A stretch of 42,505 nucleotides of DNA from a virus (IMGVR_UViG_3300034106_001640:1-42505); one strand, 5' to 3'. Shown: positions 16,981 to 24,576, counted from the first letter of the stretch. Program-made: numbers and translations. Notes: a model not told the origin generated them from the letters alone.

Positions 16981-18000
16981 ATGGCAAAAGACGATAAGCT
17001 AGACGCCATTATTTTTGGCGACCCACAGAGTGCACCGCAAACTGAAAGTTTAGGGGAACTCGACGACATCTTTACCATGCCAATTGGGCCTGCAAAGACT
17101 GCGCCAAGTACAACTAAAAAGCCAAAGACTTTGGCGCCTATGCTAGGTTTATCACCGGATGAAGAGAAGGCTGTTGCCACTGGCGTAGGTGCTGTGTCTG
17201 GCCCGCTTGTACAAAAAGGCATGTCAAAGCTATTGCCGACAAAGGAAATGCGAACAGCCGAAGGCGTTAAGAAACTACAGGAGGAGCAGCGTGTTAAAGA
17301 CATGTTGCTAAAACTACGCGATGAAGAATTACTTAAAGCAGGTATCCAACCTGAGCAATTGGCTACGCCTAAAGCTCAAACTTCTGGCACAAAATGGTAT
17401 CAAAATTGGGCAGGCGGCTCAAAAGAAATTGCAGGCGGCGTACCAGAAGCTGCAGCAACTTATCAGCGCAGTAAAGGCCAAGGCGAAGTTACCAAAAAAT
17501 TAACCAAGAAGTTTGGGCCTGACATTTATAGCGCAGGTGAGCCCGGGCAAATTAAAGAATCTTTGGTGGATAGACTTATTAGACAAGGCAAGGAAGCCGA
17601 GGCTGCCACTTCTGCAAGAGCTGCTGCTACACCAGCTGCCGAAGCGGCGGCTGCTAAACGATTGGCTGATGCAACTCCAGGGCCAATGTCTAAGTTGGCA
17701 AATGTTGCCAAAGCACCACTTGTTGGCGGTGCCTTAGGCGGTGCAGGAGCTGGTATGAGCTTTTATGAAGCTTATCAGCGGTACATGAATGGCGACCGCT
17801 CTGGCATGGTGCTATCAGCTTTGGCCGGCGCTGGTGGTTTAATGTCTATGGTCCCAGGGCTTCAAATTCCAGGGCTTGCCTTAGGCTTAGGCGCCACAGG
17901 AGCTCAGTATGCTTTGGATAAGTATAATGAGCCTGCAGCGCCTAAGGTTAACCCTATGGCTTTACCCCCACCATCGGAACCGCCGGGGTCTGTGCGGTAG
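16981..18000 (+). CDS. Probable internal virion protein with hydrophobic C-terminal part
   Basis: 339 residues, the last gene of the left rightward operon. The N-terminus is charged and unstructured. Residues about 95-215 are helical and Ala/Lys/Glu-rich. Residues about 235-315 are Gly/Ala-rich and hydrophobic (PLVGGALGGAGAGMSFYEAY, LALGLGATGAQYAL), compatible with membrane insertion after ejection. The 3' end overlaps the convergent minus-strand gene by 47 bases (17954-18000), so no intergenic terminator separates the two operons. Confidence 0.6.
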   Translation: MAKDDKLDAIIFGDPQSAPQTESLGELDDIFTMPIGPAKTAPSTTKKPKTLAPMLGLSPDEEKAVATGVGAVSGPLVQKGMSKLLPTKEMRTAEGVKKLQEEQRVKDMLLKLRDEELLKAGIQPEQLATPKAQTSGTKWYQNWAGGSKEIAGGVPEAAATYQRSKGQGEVTKKLTKKFGPDIYSAGEPGQIKESLVDRLIRQGKEAEAATSARAAATPAAEAAAAKRLADATPGPMSKLANVAKAPLVGGALGGAGAGMSFYEAYQRYMNGDRSGMVLSALAGAGGLMSMVPGLQIPGLALGLGATGAQYALDKYNEPAAPKVNPMALPPPSEPPGSVR

Positions 18001-18280
18001 GCTCCAAGATCTCCAAGACTTTCTTAAGCAAACCAATTTGCATTTGCTTAACATCGGTGACCGACATAGTCGTGTCATCATCAAAGTCTTCTGAAGAAAC
18101 CAGCCCCATGCTTGTGCGTATTTGATACGCGCAGTTCCTACGTTCCAAGATACTACCCACGTGGAAAGCCTCAATCCACACGTCATATGGATTGCTTAGC
18201 AATTCCAAATGATTAGTTTGCGTGAGTAGATCTACCCAATCTTCATAAGATAGCTTAACCATATCTATTGGTTGCTTCAT
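17954..18280 (-). CDS. Hypothetical protein, last gene of the minus-strand operon
   Basis: 108 residues from ATG 18280, which makes an ATGA overlap with the upstream stop; a GTG start 12 bases further upstream (18292) is possible. The protein is acidic and helical (DMVKLSYEDWVDLLTQTNHL, QMQIGLLKKVLEILEP) with no known motif. It converges with, and overlaps, the last virion gene of the plus strand. The middle part (GSILERRNCAYQIRTSMG) contains a single Cys. Confidence 0.6.
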   Translation of the reverse strand: MKQPIDMVKLSYEDWVDLLTQTNHLELLSNPYDVWIEAFHVGSILERRNCAYQIRTSMGLVSSEDFDDDTTMSVTDVKQMQIGLLKKVLEILEPTAQTPAVPMVGVKP

Positions 18281-18489
18281 TGCTTCTTCCACTTCTTGAT
18301 GGAGATGAACTGCGGCACCTCGATAGGTTGGTCAAGTGCTTCAATGCCTCTGGCAGACCGCGACCTAAAGTCATACCATTTTTTGACGTAGGCAGGATCC
18401 TCGGATGGAGGAACCCAGTTATAAACACGGCGCCATCTTTCGGTGACGCAAGTTGATGAAGGTGTATACACAAAATCTTCGGTTGTCAT
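18277..18489 (-). CDS. Hypothetical small basic protein
   Basis: 70 residues. ATG 18489 overlaps the preceding stop (ATGA) and its own stop overlaps the next ATG. It is basic and aromatic (CVTERWRRVYNWVPPSEDP, VKKWYDFRSRSARGIEALD), compatible with nucleic-acid contact, but no family is recognised. It is kept because the coupling on both sides leaves no other candidate frame here. Confidence 0.6.
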   Translation of the reverse strand: MTTEDFVYTPSSTCVTERWRRVYNWVPPSEDPAYVKKWYDFRSRSARGIEALDQPIEVPQFISIKKWKKQ

Positions 18490-19193
18490 AAGTCTTGTCC
18501 TTTAGTTTGTAGCCACATGCGGAGGGTTGACATGCCTCCATCTATTAAAACATGATTAGGGAATGCTTGGTACTTGTGGTACAGCGGGTGGTTGATGAAG
18601 TTCTTCATCAAAAGGTATGCATTAGCTTGTGGCGGTGACATACCCATGGCTCTGTCGGTGTCAATACATTTTACCTCGTACCGATCAGAGAATTCTTTGG
18701 TGATGGCGTGGACCTGATCACCCAGCAACCCAATGATGACTACCTTAGGCAATGTCTTGCCAGATGCGCCATACGTTGGATTGTGCTTTTCAATCTTAAA
18801 CTCATGCTCAAGCTCTTTAACAGCAACTTGCAGGCTTTCACGAAGCCCCAGAATGAATCGTTGTGTAATAGTATTCACCAACTGCTCAACGAGATCAACT
18901 GGTGCATCGATTCTAGGCATCACCAGTGGCGCTGGAGGCATTATTTCCACAGGTGTGGTAGTTTCCACCACCTTTCGCTTTGGCACATCCTGCATGGCAC
19001 GTACCTTAAGCTCTTTGATTAAGTCAGGCACTGCAGAATGACTTTGCATAGTACGACGACGATCAGGTGACAGTACAATTTGCGCTTGCCTAAGCGACGC
19101 AATTGGGCTGTAAGTGCCTGAGTTGTAATACTCCACAGCGGTCATGATAACTAGATCACGTTCACGTTTTGTCCAGCGAATTTTAGGTAACAT
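18486..19193 (-). CDS. Unknown protein with N-terminal helical segment and C-terminal Rossmann-like domain
   Basis: 235 residues from ATG 19193, chosen because GAAAGG lies 7-8 bases upstream; a TTG at 19208 is weaker. Residues 1-70 are basic and could be a helix-turn-helix (IRWTKRERDLVIMTAVEYYN, SLRQAQIVLSPDRRR). Residues about 145-220 look like a compact alpha/beta domain (KVVIIGLLGDQVHAITKEF, YEVKCIDTDRA, HVLIDGGMSTLRMWLQ), reminiscent of DUF2325-type domains. It could be a DNA-binding regulator. It begins a subunit of the operon with its own predicted promoter and leader. Confidence 0.55.
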   Translation of the reverse strand: MLPKIRWTKRERDLVIMTAVEYYNSGTYSPIASLRQAQIVLSPDRRRTMQSHSAVPDLIKELKVRAMQDVPKRKVVETTTPVEIMPPAPLVMPRIDAPVDLVEQLVNTITQRFILGLRESLQVAVKELEHEFKIEKHNPTYGASGKTLPKVVIIGLLGDQVHAITKEFSDRYEVKCIDTDRAMGMSPPQANAYLLMKNFINHPLYHKYQAFPNHVLIDGGMSTLRMWLQTKGQDL

Positions 19194-19196
19194 TTC

Positions 19197-19218
19197 AATT
19201 CCTTTCAATAGTCAATTT
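19197..19218 (-). promoter_or_regulatory. Leader motif TTGACTATTGAAAGG before the 18486-19193 gene
   Basis: Minus strand AAATTGACTATTGAAAGGAATT; GAAAGG is the ribosome binding site for ATG 19193. This copy best matches the consensus of the four. Confidence 0.5.
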
Positions 19219-19225
19219 ACAAAAG

Positions 19226-19242
19226 TATGGGGGTATCCCATA
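19226..19242 (-). promoter_or_regulatory. Stem-loop in the leader of the 18486-19193 gene
   Basis: The minus strand reads TATGGG-ATACC-CCCATA, a 6-bp perfect stem with a 5-base loop, followed by CTTTTG. It starts about 7 bases after the predicted -10 box, so it would be the very 5' end of the transcript; it could also act as a weak terminator for the gene ending at 19250. Confidence 0.45.
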
Positions 19243-19248
19243 ACGTAA

Positions 19249-19257
19249 ATTATATCA
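19249..19257 (-). promoter_or_regulatory. Candidate extended -10 promoter (TGATATAAT)
   Basis: On the minus strand TGATATAAT matches the sigma70 extended -10 consensus (TGnTATAAT) exactly. It overlaps the stop codon of the 60-residue gene. No good -35 is seen at 17 bases, as is common for extended -10 promoters. It would drive the last three genes of the operon. Confidence 0.45.
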
Positions 19258-19432
19258 CGTCTTTTGTACTTATTACATCTTGCCAAACCATGGCCGAAGC
19301 CATTTCCACTTTTAGAGCGGCCAATGCCGTCAGTATGTCCTCCATTTGATAACCGTCACGAATAAGTTCAAAAACAAATATTCTAAGTTCTTTTTGAACA
19401 GCGAATGATAAATCTACACGTTCGATAGCCAT
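19250..19432 (-). CDS. Hypothetical 60-residue protein
   Basis: ATG 19432 lies inside the end of the ThyA-family gene (19-base overlap). The peptide is helical and amphipathic (AVQKELRIFVFELIRDGYQM, EDILTALAALKVEMASAM). No family is recognised. It is the last gene before the predicted extended -10 promoter. Confidence 0.6.
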   Translation of the reverse strand: MAIERVDLSFAVQKELRIFVFELIRDGYQMEDILTALAALKVEMASAMVWQDVISTKDVI

Positions 19433-20196
19433 TTTGCAAACTCAAAAGTAGGGTTGATGGATTTGCCTGCCAAAAGGTTGGCCTCGTACCGGTTGATACG
19501 TGGGGGCTTGTCTTCAACTGGCAAATGCAAATTAGCGTTAATGATGTCATTGAACATGGTCAATCGAGACTCATAGACGTGGAAAGAACCTGCAGATATT
19601 GTCAATGTTCCCATCTCAGCGCCAACCAAGTTAGCCACAATTTCCTGCAGAAAGCTGAAAGTTGGCAAGTCATTTGCCATGCCCCAAAGAATATCTTGGC
19701 TACGCATGATAGCTCTGGCGTTCAATCTGCCATTCCTGATTCTGAACTCAATGGCCAGCGTGCATGGAACATCCTTTGCCTCTATATCCATATGGTCTAT
19801 GTCAGTGCCATACATTGGAATCACAGCACGGCGGGACATTGGATCTTGCGTAAGCAACTTTGCAATATGCAGAGCGCCGTGTTTGCCAAACCAATAACTG
19901 CCGTAGTTGCTATTCAACTTGCCGTTGGCTACGATCTTGCCCCACTGCGCAGCGTGATCAGCAATGCTAAGATCATACGGGTCAGCCTTGATGTACCAAG
20001 CCATTTCGCGCTTAAGGTACTTCACATTGAAGTTACGACCTTTGAATGAGTTGAACCTTACAAAGGGGTTGACCGTGTAAGTAAAGTTTTCAATCTCAAG
20101 GCATTTTTCGCCGCGTGGACTTGTCCAAGTGCCATGCTTTTGCAGCACGTTGTAAAGATTGATGAGCTCAGGCTCATTGCGAATCAGCATTTCCAT
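19414..20196 (-). CDS. Thymidylate synthase family enzyme, likely dCMP (hydroxy)methylase
   Basis: 260 residues; GGAAG is placed well before ATG 20196. ThyA features: NSNYGSYWF (95-103), SRRAVIP with Arg122/Arg123, DVPCTLAIEF with nucleophile Cys145, MRSQD with Arg165 and Asp168, and SFHVYE with His206 and Tyr208. At the site of E. coli ThyA Asn177 (GLPFNIASY) the protein has Asp176 (GMANDLPTF). That Asn recognises uracil; Asp is typical of dCMP hydroxymethylase and shifts E. coli thymidylate synthase toward dCMP. I infer a folate-dependent dCMP methylase or hydroxymethylase for making a modified cytosine. It overlaps the kinase gene upstream. Confidence 0.8.
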   Translation of the reverse strand: MEMLIRNEPELINLYNVLQKHGTWTSPRGEKCLEIENFTYTVNPFVRFNSFKGRNFNVKYLKREMAWYIKADPYDLSIADHAAQWGKIVANGKLNSNYGSYWFGKHGALHIAKLLTQDPMSRRAVIPMYGTDIDHMDIEAKDVPCTLAIEFRIRNGRLNARAIMRSQDILWGMANDLPTFSFLQEIVANLVGAEMGTLTISAGSFHVYESRLTMFNDIINANLHLPVEDKPPRINRYEANLLAGKSINPTFEFAKWLSNV

Positions 20197-21115
20197 AATC
20201 AGCTTCCGTAATTAAATAGGGTTGGTCGGGGTAATGTTGCATGTGATACAAAGGGGGTGGTAATTTAATTACAGGCACTTCATTGTTTAATGCCCATGTG
20301 TAGGCATTGTTGCCAAGGGCGTAAATACGTTTTGGCTTCAACTGTTTGATGAAGCTTGAATCCATAGGTGTGCCTTGGTAAGTTTGAGTGTTAACCCAGT
20401 ACAAACCAGTTTCAGGTACATTCTCACGCTCCAAGGTTTCAGCCAGCATTCTGCTAGGGCCATCATTATCCAAGAAGTTAATGAAAGGCACCACGGCTGC
20501 GGTGGACTTAACATTTGTGCGAGGCCCCTTGTCGCAAAGCATTAGTGTATTGCCTTCAACAAAGGCGCCGCCACCGGATGATTTGTTAGTCATTGTCTTG
20601 GTTGCAAGCTTAATGAACAACTCTTCTATATCATCTTTGGTATAGTCGTAGGTGATGACTGGCAGTGAGGTATCCATAGGCAGTGAGGAATAGCCTTCAT
20701 ACACTTGTTCCAATTGTTTGATATTGTCTAAGTACTCATCCTCAATGCGATCTTTGAATGTTTGCATACACACTTCAAAATCAGGTTGACAATGAATAAC
20801 CACAACGCCTCGTGCCAAGGCTGCACGCTCTAACATTCTACGGCGCGGCATATCAATGCGGTTATCGCCTTTACGATACACGCTGCCATAGATTGGCTCA
20901 GACAGCCATGACCTATCCATGATGACGTGGTCATCATAGGTCAACGCCGCTGTCATGCCGCGAAAATACGTACGGCAAAGGTCCTCGGTATTCATACCAC
21001 GATAAGGACCATGCTTTACGACATGGGTCATCTTGTCCTTTTGCAATCGTTGTCGCAAGGTCTCTGACAGGGTAGTCTTTCCCCCGCCATCAGCCCCTTC
21101 TAGAATTACGATCAT
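20174..21115 (-). CDS. Deoxynucleoside monophosphate kinase fused to a UDG-like C-terminal domain
   Basis: 313 residues. Residues 1-175 are a thymidylate-kinase-like P-loop domain: Walker A EGADGGGKTT (6-15), HVIMDRSWLSEPIYG with the DR signature, and RRRMLERAALARG in the lid region. Residues about 180-313 form a second domain: PFINFLDNDGPSRMLAETLE, YWVNTQTYQGTP, LKPKRIYALGNNAYTWALN. This order resembles the uracil-DNA glycosylase fold, but the usual catalytic and HPS motifs are not clear. The kinase would phosphorylate the product of the ThyA-family neighbour. The 3' end overlaps that gene; the start overlaps the glycosyltransferase stop. Confidence 0.72.
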   Translation of the reverse strand: MIVILEGADGGGKTTLSETLRQRLQKDKMTHVVKHGPYRGMNTEDLCRTYFRGMTAALTYDDHVIMDRSWLSEPIYGSVYRKGDNRIDMPRRRMLERAALARGVVVIHCQPDFEVCMQTFKDRIEDEYLDNIKQLEQVYEGYSSLPMDTSLPVITYDYTKDDIEELFIKLATKTMTNKSSGGGAFVEGNTLMLCDKGPRTNVKSTAAVVPFINFLDNDGPSRMLAETLERENVPETGLYWVNTQTYQGTPMDSSFIKQLKPKRIYALGNNAYTWALNNEVPVIKLPPPLYHMQHYPDQPYLITEADYGNADSQ

Positions 21116-22001
21116 TTAAGATACCCTCAAGTTTTGATAGTGTGTCTTCAAGCGACGCGGTGCGCAAGTAAGTTGCCTGCTGCGCTGCAGTCAGTTGAAG
21201 TTGGTAATCATCCATGCTTTCTAATTCATGGAGTGTGTAATCATACGATGGATCAATGACGCCAAGCTCTTTGGGGTCGCCACCAAGAACGCAGCCGGCA
21301 TGCGCTGCGTGTAAATAACGAATACGCCACCAGCCGCAGCCTGCATGCTTATACGTAGGGCAAAGAACGCCTTTATAACTGCCATACTGCCAAACAACAT
21401 CGGACTCAAGGATTCTAGGCTGACCTAGTGCCTTGCCACCTACACTATGTATAGGCCATGCAAGGTGCTGTGCCGTAGCCCAATCATGCGCCTCCTTTGA
21501 AAGGGATGCGTTGTACCACTCGGTTTTGCGACGATCCCAAGACATTTGATGCACAGCAGGCATTTCATACAGCGGGCTTGGATCCCATGCAATAATGTCT
21601 TCTACTGGCAAGCCCATGGCCTTGGTGCTGCCCCATGGAAATAATGGCGCAATCCATGTATGCTCACACAACGACTCGGGTGCAATCTTACTTTCCCATG
21701 ATGGTAGGATCTTTTGGAAAGCCCAATCATCAAGGCAAACATAAGCATCAAAGCGGCTTTCTAAGGCCCACAAGGCACCCTCGGGATCCAAAGCATTGTG
21801 ATCCAAGGGGTATAGGTACACAAACACTTTGTCGTAACGGGTGAGGTCTTCACCTGATGTAACGGCACGATGATCAACATGATGCCCCATACGGCCAAAG
21901 GCTGATGCCATCAATTCAGGAATGGAAACAAACTTGGTTGAACTGGCACGCTGCGGATGGTTGGTATGCGTCTCTGTAACGCCGGTAATTAAGATATTCA
22001 T
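21090..22001 (-). CDS. Predicted glycosyltransferase (GT-B-like)
   Basis: 303 residues; ATG 22001 overlaps the upstream stop (ATGA). The N-terminal strand MNILITGVTE and the FGRMGHHVDHRAV segment look like a GT-B N-terminal half. YDKVFVYLYPLDHNALDPEG and DAYVCLDDWAFQKIL follow. The C-terminal part (GVLCPTYKHAGCGWWRIRYL, HAAHAGCVLGGDPKELG, then a long helix) matches the acceptor/donor layout of GT-B enzymes with the R..A...G.V..G.P pattern. With the dCMP-type ThyA homologue and the kinase encoded next to it, a DNA-base glycosyltransferase is the most likely role, but the sugar and acceptor are not shown by sequence. Confidence 0.6.
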   Translation of the reverse strand: MNILITGVTETHTNHPQRASSTKFVSIPELMASAFGRMGHHVDHRAVTSGEDLTRYDKVFVYLYPLDHNALDPEGALWALESRFDAYVCLDDWAFQKILPSWESKIAPESLCEHTWIAPLFPWGSTKAMGLPVEDIIAWDPSPLYEMPAVHQMSWDRRKTEWYNASLSKEAHDWATAQHLAWPIHSVGGKALGQPRILESDVVWQYGSYKGVLCPTYKHAGCGWWRIRYLHAAHAGCVLGGDPKELGVIDPSYDYTLHELESMDDYQLQLTAAQQATYLRTASLEDTLSKLEGILNDRNSRRG

Positions 22002-22270
22002 GGCAATGCAAGCGTGATGTAGCCCTCAGCAGCATCGTGATTCACATCACCTGATCTGCCACCTGCTTGGATGTATTCAGCAACTGTCATGCCAGTGCGG
22101 TACAAAGCAAAACGTTCACGTGACAACGTGTTGTTACGCTTTGGGTTGGTTTCTGCAACCAAAGTAATGATTGCTTTTTTGTTTGCACGGGCGCGTAGCT
22201 TTGCTTCTGACATGTCAGTATCTTCCTGTTGGATGGGGTTAGGTCTTTCGACAATAGGCGTAAATTGCAT
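21998..22270 (-). CDS. Hypothetical 90-residue protein
   Basis: Start ATG 22270 is preceded by GAAAGG in the repeated leader motif; a TTG at 22285 would run back into the helicase gene. The protein has SEAKLRARANKKAIITLVAE and NPKRNNTLSRERFALYRTGM, then VAEYIQAGGRSGDVNHDAAE. The central segment recurs in phages as a small unknown protein and could be a nucleic-acid-binding helical domain. Its stop overlaps the glycosyltransferase start (ATGA). Confidence 0.6.
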   Translation of the reverse strand: MQFTPIVERPNPIQQEDTDMSEAKLRARANKKAIITLVAETNPKRNNTLSRERFALYRTGMTVAEYIQAGGRSGDVNHDAAEGYITLALP

Positions 22271-22273
22271 ATA

Positions 22274-22293
22274 AATTCCTTTCAATGGTCAAC
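22274..22293 (-). promoter_or_regulatory. Leader motif TTGACCATTGAAAGG before the 21998-22270 gene
   Basis: Minus strand GTTGACCATTGAAAGGAATT. It overlaps the last codons of the SNF2-like gene (Val-Asp-His-stop), so it is kept inside coding sequence. The modification genes follow directly downstream. Confidence 0.5.
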
Positions 22294-23679
22294 GGGATTG
22301 ATTGTATCACGATTAACGTAGTCACGCACTGCGGTTAACAAAGTTTGCTGCGTTTTATCTTTTCGCCTGATGGCCATCATGATGGCTTCATCAATGGTGT
22401 CTTTAGCCATGATGTGATGCACGACAATATGATTCTTTTGACCCTGCCTCCAGAGTCTGCGAATAAACTGCTCGTAGACCTCAAGGCTCCAAGTCAGCGA
22501 ATACCAGATGACTGCATGTCCAGTACCTTGTAAGTTAAGACCGTGACCCGCCGACATAGGGTGAGCCAAAAGAACAGGTATCTTACCGGCGTTCCAATCA
22601 TTAATAATAGAATCAAGTTTATGACCAATGACCCCACTGCCAATGATAGGCGCATCCGGAAAGGCACCTTTAAGCCTCTCGAGGTCATGTGCAAAATGAT
22701 AACCGATGATGCAAGGTTGGCCTGATAGCTCCTCGACCAGATCGAGAACCGCTTCCGTCTTCGCATCATGAAGGTGTATACTTGTTCTAGCATCGCCGCT
22801 TCCATCATCATCTAAATAAGAACCGCCATTGGCAATTTGCTGGCCTTTCATAACTGCCACGGCGGCGTTAACTGCAGTTACATTCCCGCTATTCAATTCC
22901 ACGGTCAGGTCGTTTTCAAAGGCGTCGTACAGTTTTCTAGCCTTTGGAGGTAGATCTACCATAATGTCGTTATAAGTTAACTCGGGCAAATCTAGATGGT
23001 CCAGCGCTGCCATACGAAGCACCTTGCCAGCCAAGGCTGCATGGATTCTTGCCTCGCCATCAGATTGCAGCTTCCACTCGTACCCGCCGTAGCCAGAAGG
23101 GAAGAAGTATTCTGTTCTGAATCGTGAGATGTAAGGCCCAAAGGTAGCCCCTTGGTCAAGGATCAGCTGCGGGCCAAAGATGTCAAGCAAGCTGTTTGGG
23201 GCTGGTGAGCCAGTTAAGCCCCACCTGCGGTCAAACTTATCCAACAAAGGCTTTATTGTCTTAAACCTTTGAGTTTGCGTGTTTTTCATATAAGATATCT
23301 CATCCACCGTCAGGATCTGGAAGGGCCAATCTTTGCCATTAAGTTGCGAAGACAGCCAGCCAAGGCCTTCAAAGTTGATAACGTATATGTCATGCTGCTG
23401 CTTTAAGACTTTAGCCTTGGTGCCGCCATGCAGCACGCCAACTGAGTAATCTGCAAACTGCTCCCACTTTTTGGCTTCAGGCGGCCACACGCCATGCACA
23501 GGCCTGAGCGGGGCAATGACCAACATCTTCTTGGCCAAACCTTTAAGCTTCAGGATTCTGAAAGCCGATAGCACAACAGCTGTCTTACCAAGCCCGGGAT
23601 CCAGCCATAAAGCTGCCGAGCCTTTTTCCACCAGAAACTTTACAGCTTCTTTCTGGTACTCATGCGGTTCCCAAAACAT
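22282..23679 (-). CDS. SNF2-like superfamily 2 helicase/translocase
   Basis: 465 residues from ATG 23679, preceded by AAGGAAGG. Motifs in order: PHEYQKEAV (Q-like), Walker A DPGLGKT (27-33), APLRPVHGVWPPEAKKW, DEISYMKN (Walker B DExx), GLTGSPAPNSLLDI (motif III), and the C-terminal motifs PMSAGHGLNLQGTGHAVIWY (V) and QFIRRLWRQGQKN (VI). SNF2-like enzymes of this length are common in phages next to VRR-NUC nucleases. It likely moves along DNA during replication, recombination or branch processing. The 5' end overlaps the nuclease gene by 20 bases. Confidence 0.88.
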   Translation of the reverse strand: MFWEPHEYQKEAVKFLVEKGSAALWLDPGLGKTAVVLSAFRILKLKGLAKKMLVIAPLRPVHGVWPPEAKKWEQFADYSVGVLHGGTKAKVLKQQHDIYVINFEGLGWLSSQLNGKDWPFQILTVDEISYMKNTQTQRFKTIKPLLDKFDRRWGLTGSPAPNSLLDIFGPQLILDQGATFGPYISRFRTEYFFPSGYGGYEWKLQSDGEARIHAALAGKVLRMAALDHLDLPELTYNDIMVDLPPKARKLYDAFENDLTVELNSGNVTAVNAAVAVMKGQQIANGGSYLDDDGSGDARTSIHLHDAKTEAVLDLVEELSGQPCIIGYHFAHDLERLKGAFPDAPIIGSGVIGHKLDSIINDWNAGKIPVLLAHPMSAGHGLNLQGTGHAVIWYSLTWSLEVYEQFIRRLWRQGQKNHIVVHHIMAKDTIDEAIMMAIRRKDKTQQTLLTAVRDYVNRDTINPVDH

Positions 23680-23947
23680 TGTCGATACCTTCCTTAGAGT
23701 CAATGATGTGGACGTGGTGGCCAAACTTTTCCAAGTCTTTATGCACCTTGTCCTGCAACGCTGAGGTTTTACCTCCGGGCCGCTTTAGTTCTACCCACAA
23801 AACCCCGCCGCCTTTCAACGGCACAATACGATCGGGCCAACCACGGGCATAACGTACGTTCAACTTCAACGTAAGCAAGCCGCGTTTCTTGCAAGCGGCA
23901 GAGAAGTAAGTCTCCAAATGCCGCTCAAGCAATACTTTGGTTACCAT
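23660..23947 (-). CDS. VRR-NUC family nuclease
   Basis: 95 residues from ATG 23947, overlapping the upstream stop by 7 bases; a GTG at 23986 is less likely. Motifs of the VRR-NUC nuclease fold: Glu8, GWPDR with Asp39, and WVELKRPGGKT with Glu53 and Lys55 (D...ExK), then QDKVHKDLEKFGHHVHIIDS. Stand-alone phage members cleave branched DNA such as Holliday junctions. The following gene is SNF2-like helicase, the usual partner. Confidence 0.9.
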   Translation of the reverse strand: MVTKVLLERHLETYFSAACKKRGLLTLKLNVRYARGWPDRIVPLKGGGVLWVELKRPGGKTSALQDKVHKDLEKFGHHVHIIDSKEGIDNVLGTA

Positions 23948-24576
23948 TGGCAGGGCCCGCCATTGGATTTGCGGAAGTGACACCACCTGCAGCCGTAAGA
24001 CGGCTTAGGCGCAAAGATGTCATCATTCTCAAGTTTGCCTACACGTGCTGAAAGCCAAGCTTGTAAGTCTGGGAACTCTTTGCGTGTGTATTCTGGGTAA
24101 GGTGATTGCTTGTTTAAGTCAATGTAGCAAATCTCGGTGGTTACGGTCTCCACCTCTGGGTGGCTGGCCAAGATGATTGTTGCATACAACCTTAATTGCT
24201 CACCATACTCACGCTCTTTGCCGGTTTTCCAATCAAGGACGTGGGCTCTGGCGCCATCGAAATACACAGCGTCATAGATACCCCTTACCCAAGCCTCGGG
24301 GGCCTTGAAGTCACATGGTTGCCAATCCTTGGTTACAGCAAACTCTACCTCACTGCGAGTTTTCTTTGCAACAAGCTCTTCAAGGTAAGGCAGCCAAAAC
24401 TTGCGTTCATCCGGGATTAGATTGAGATTGATCAAAGCATCTTCAAACTCGGCGTGAATCATCTTGCCACGTTCCGCGGCGTTGCCTGCCGGCTCATGGC
24501 GATGCTCGATGCGAGTCAGCTTGTACTTGTAAGGGCAATCCTCGTATGTTTTGATTGATGAGTTTGAATATGCCAT
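23941..24576 (-). CDS. PD-(D/E)XK nuclease of the Cas4/RecB type with four Cys
   Basis: 211 residues; start ATG 24576 (TGATG with the upstream stop). An N-terminal SNSSIKTYEDCPYKY block with Cys14 precedes RGKMIHAEFE (His41). Catalytic residues follow in SEVEFAV, RGIYDAVYFDG and VLDWKTG (ExK-like). The C-terminus YGCRWCHFRKSNGGPCQW gives Cys196, Cys199 and Cys209. One N-terminal plus three C-terminal Cys is the Fe-S cluster arrangement of Cas4 and AddB-type nucleases. Probable exonuclease in recombination or replication. Confidence 0.85.
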   Translation of the reverse strand: MAYSNSSIKTYEDCPYKYKLTRIEHRHEPAGNAAERGKMIHAEFEDALINLNLIPDERKFWLPYLEELVAKKTRSEVEFAVTKDWQPCDFKAPEAWVRGIYDAVYFDGARAHVLDWKTGKEREYGEQLRLYATIILASHPEVETVTTEICYIDLNKQSPYPEYTRKEFPDLQAWLSARVGKLENDDIFAPKPSYGCRWCHFRKSNGGPCQW

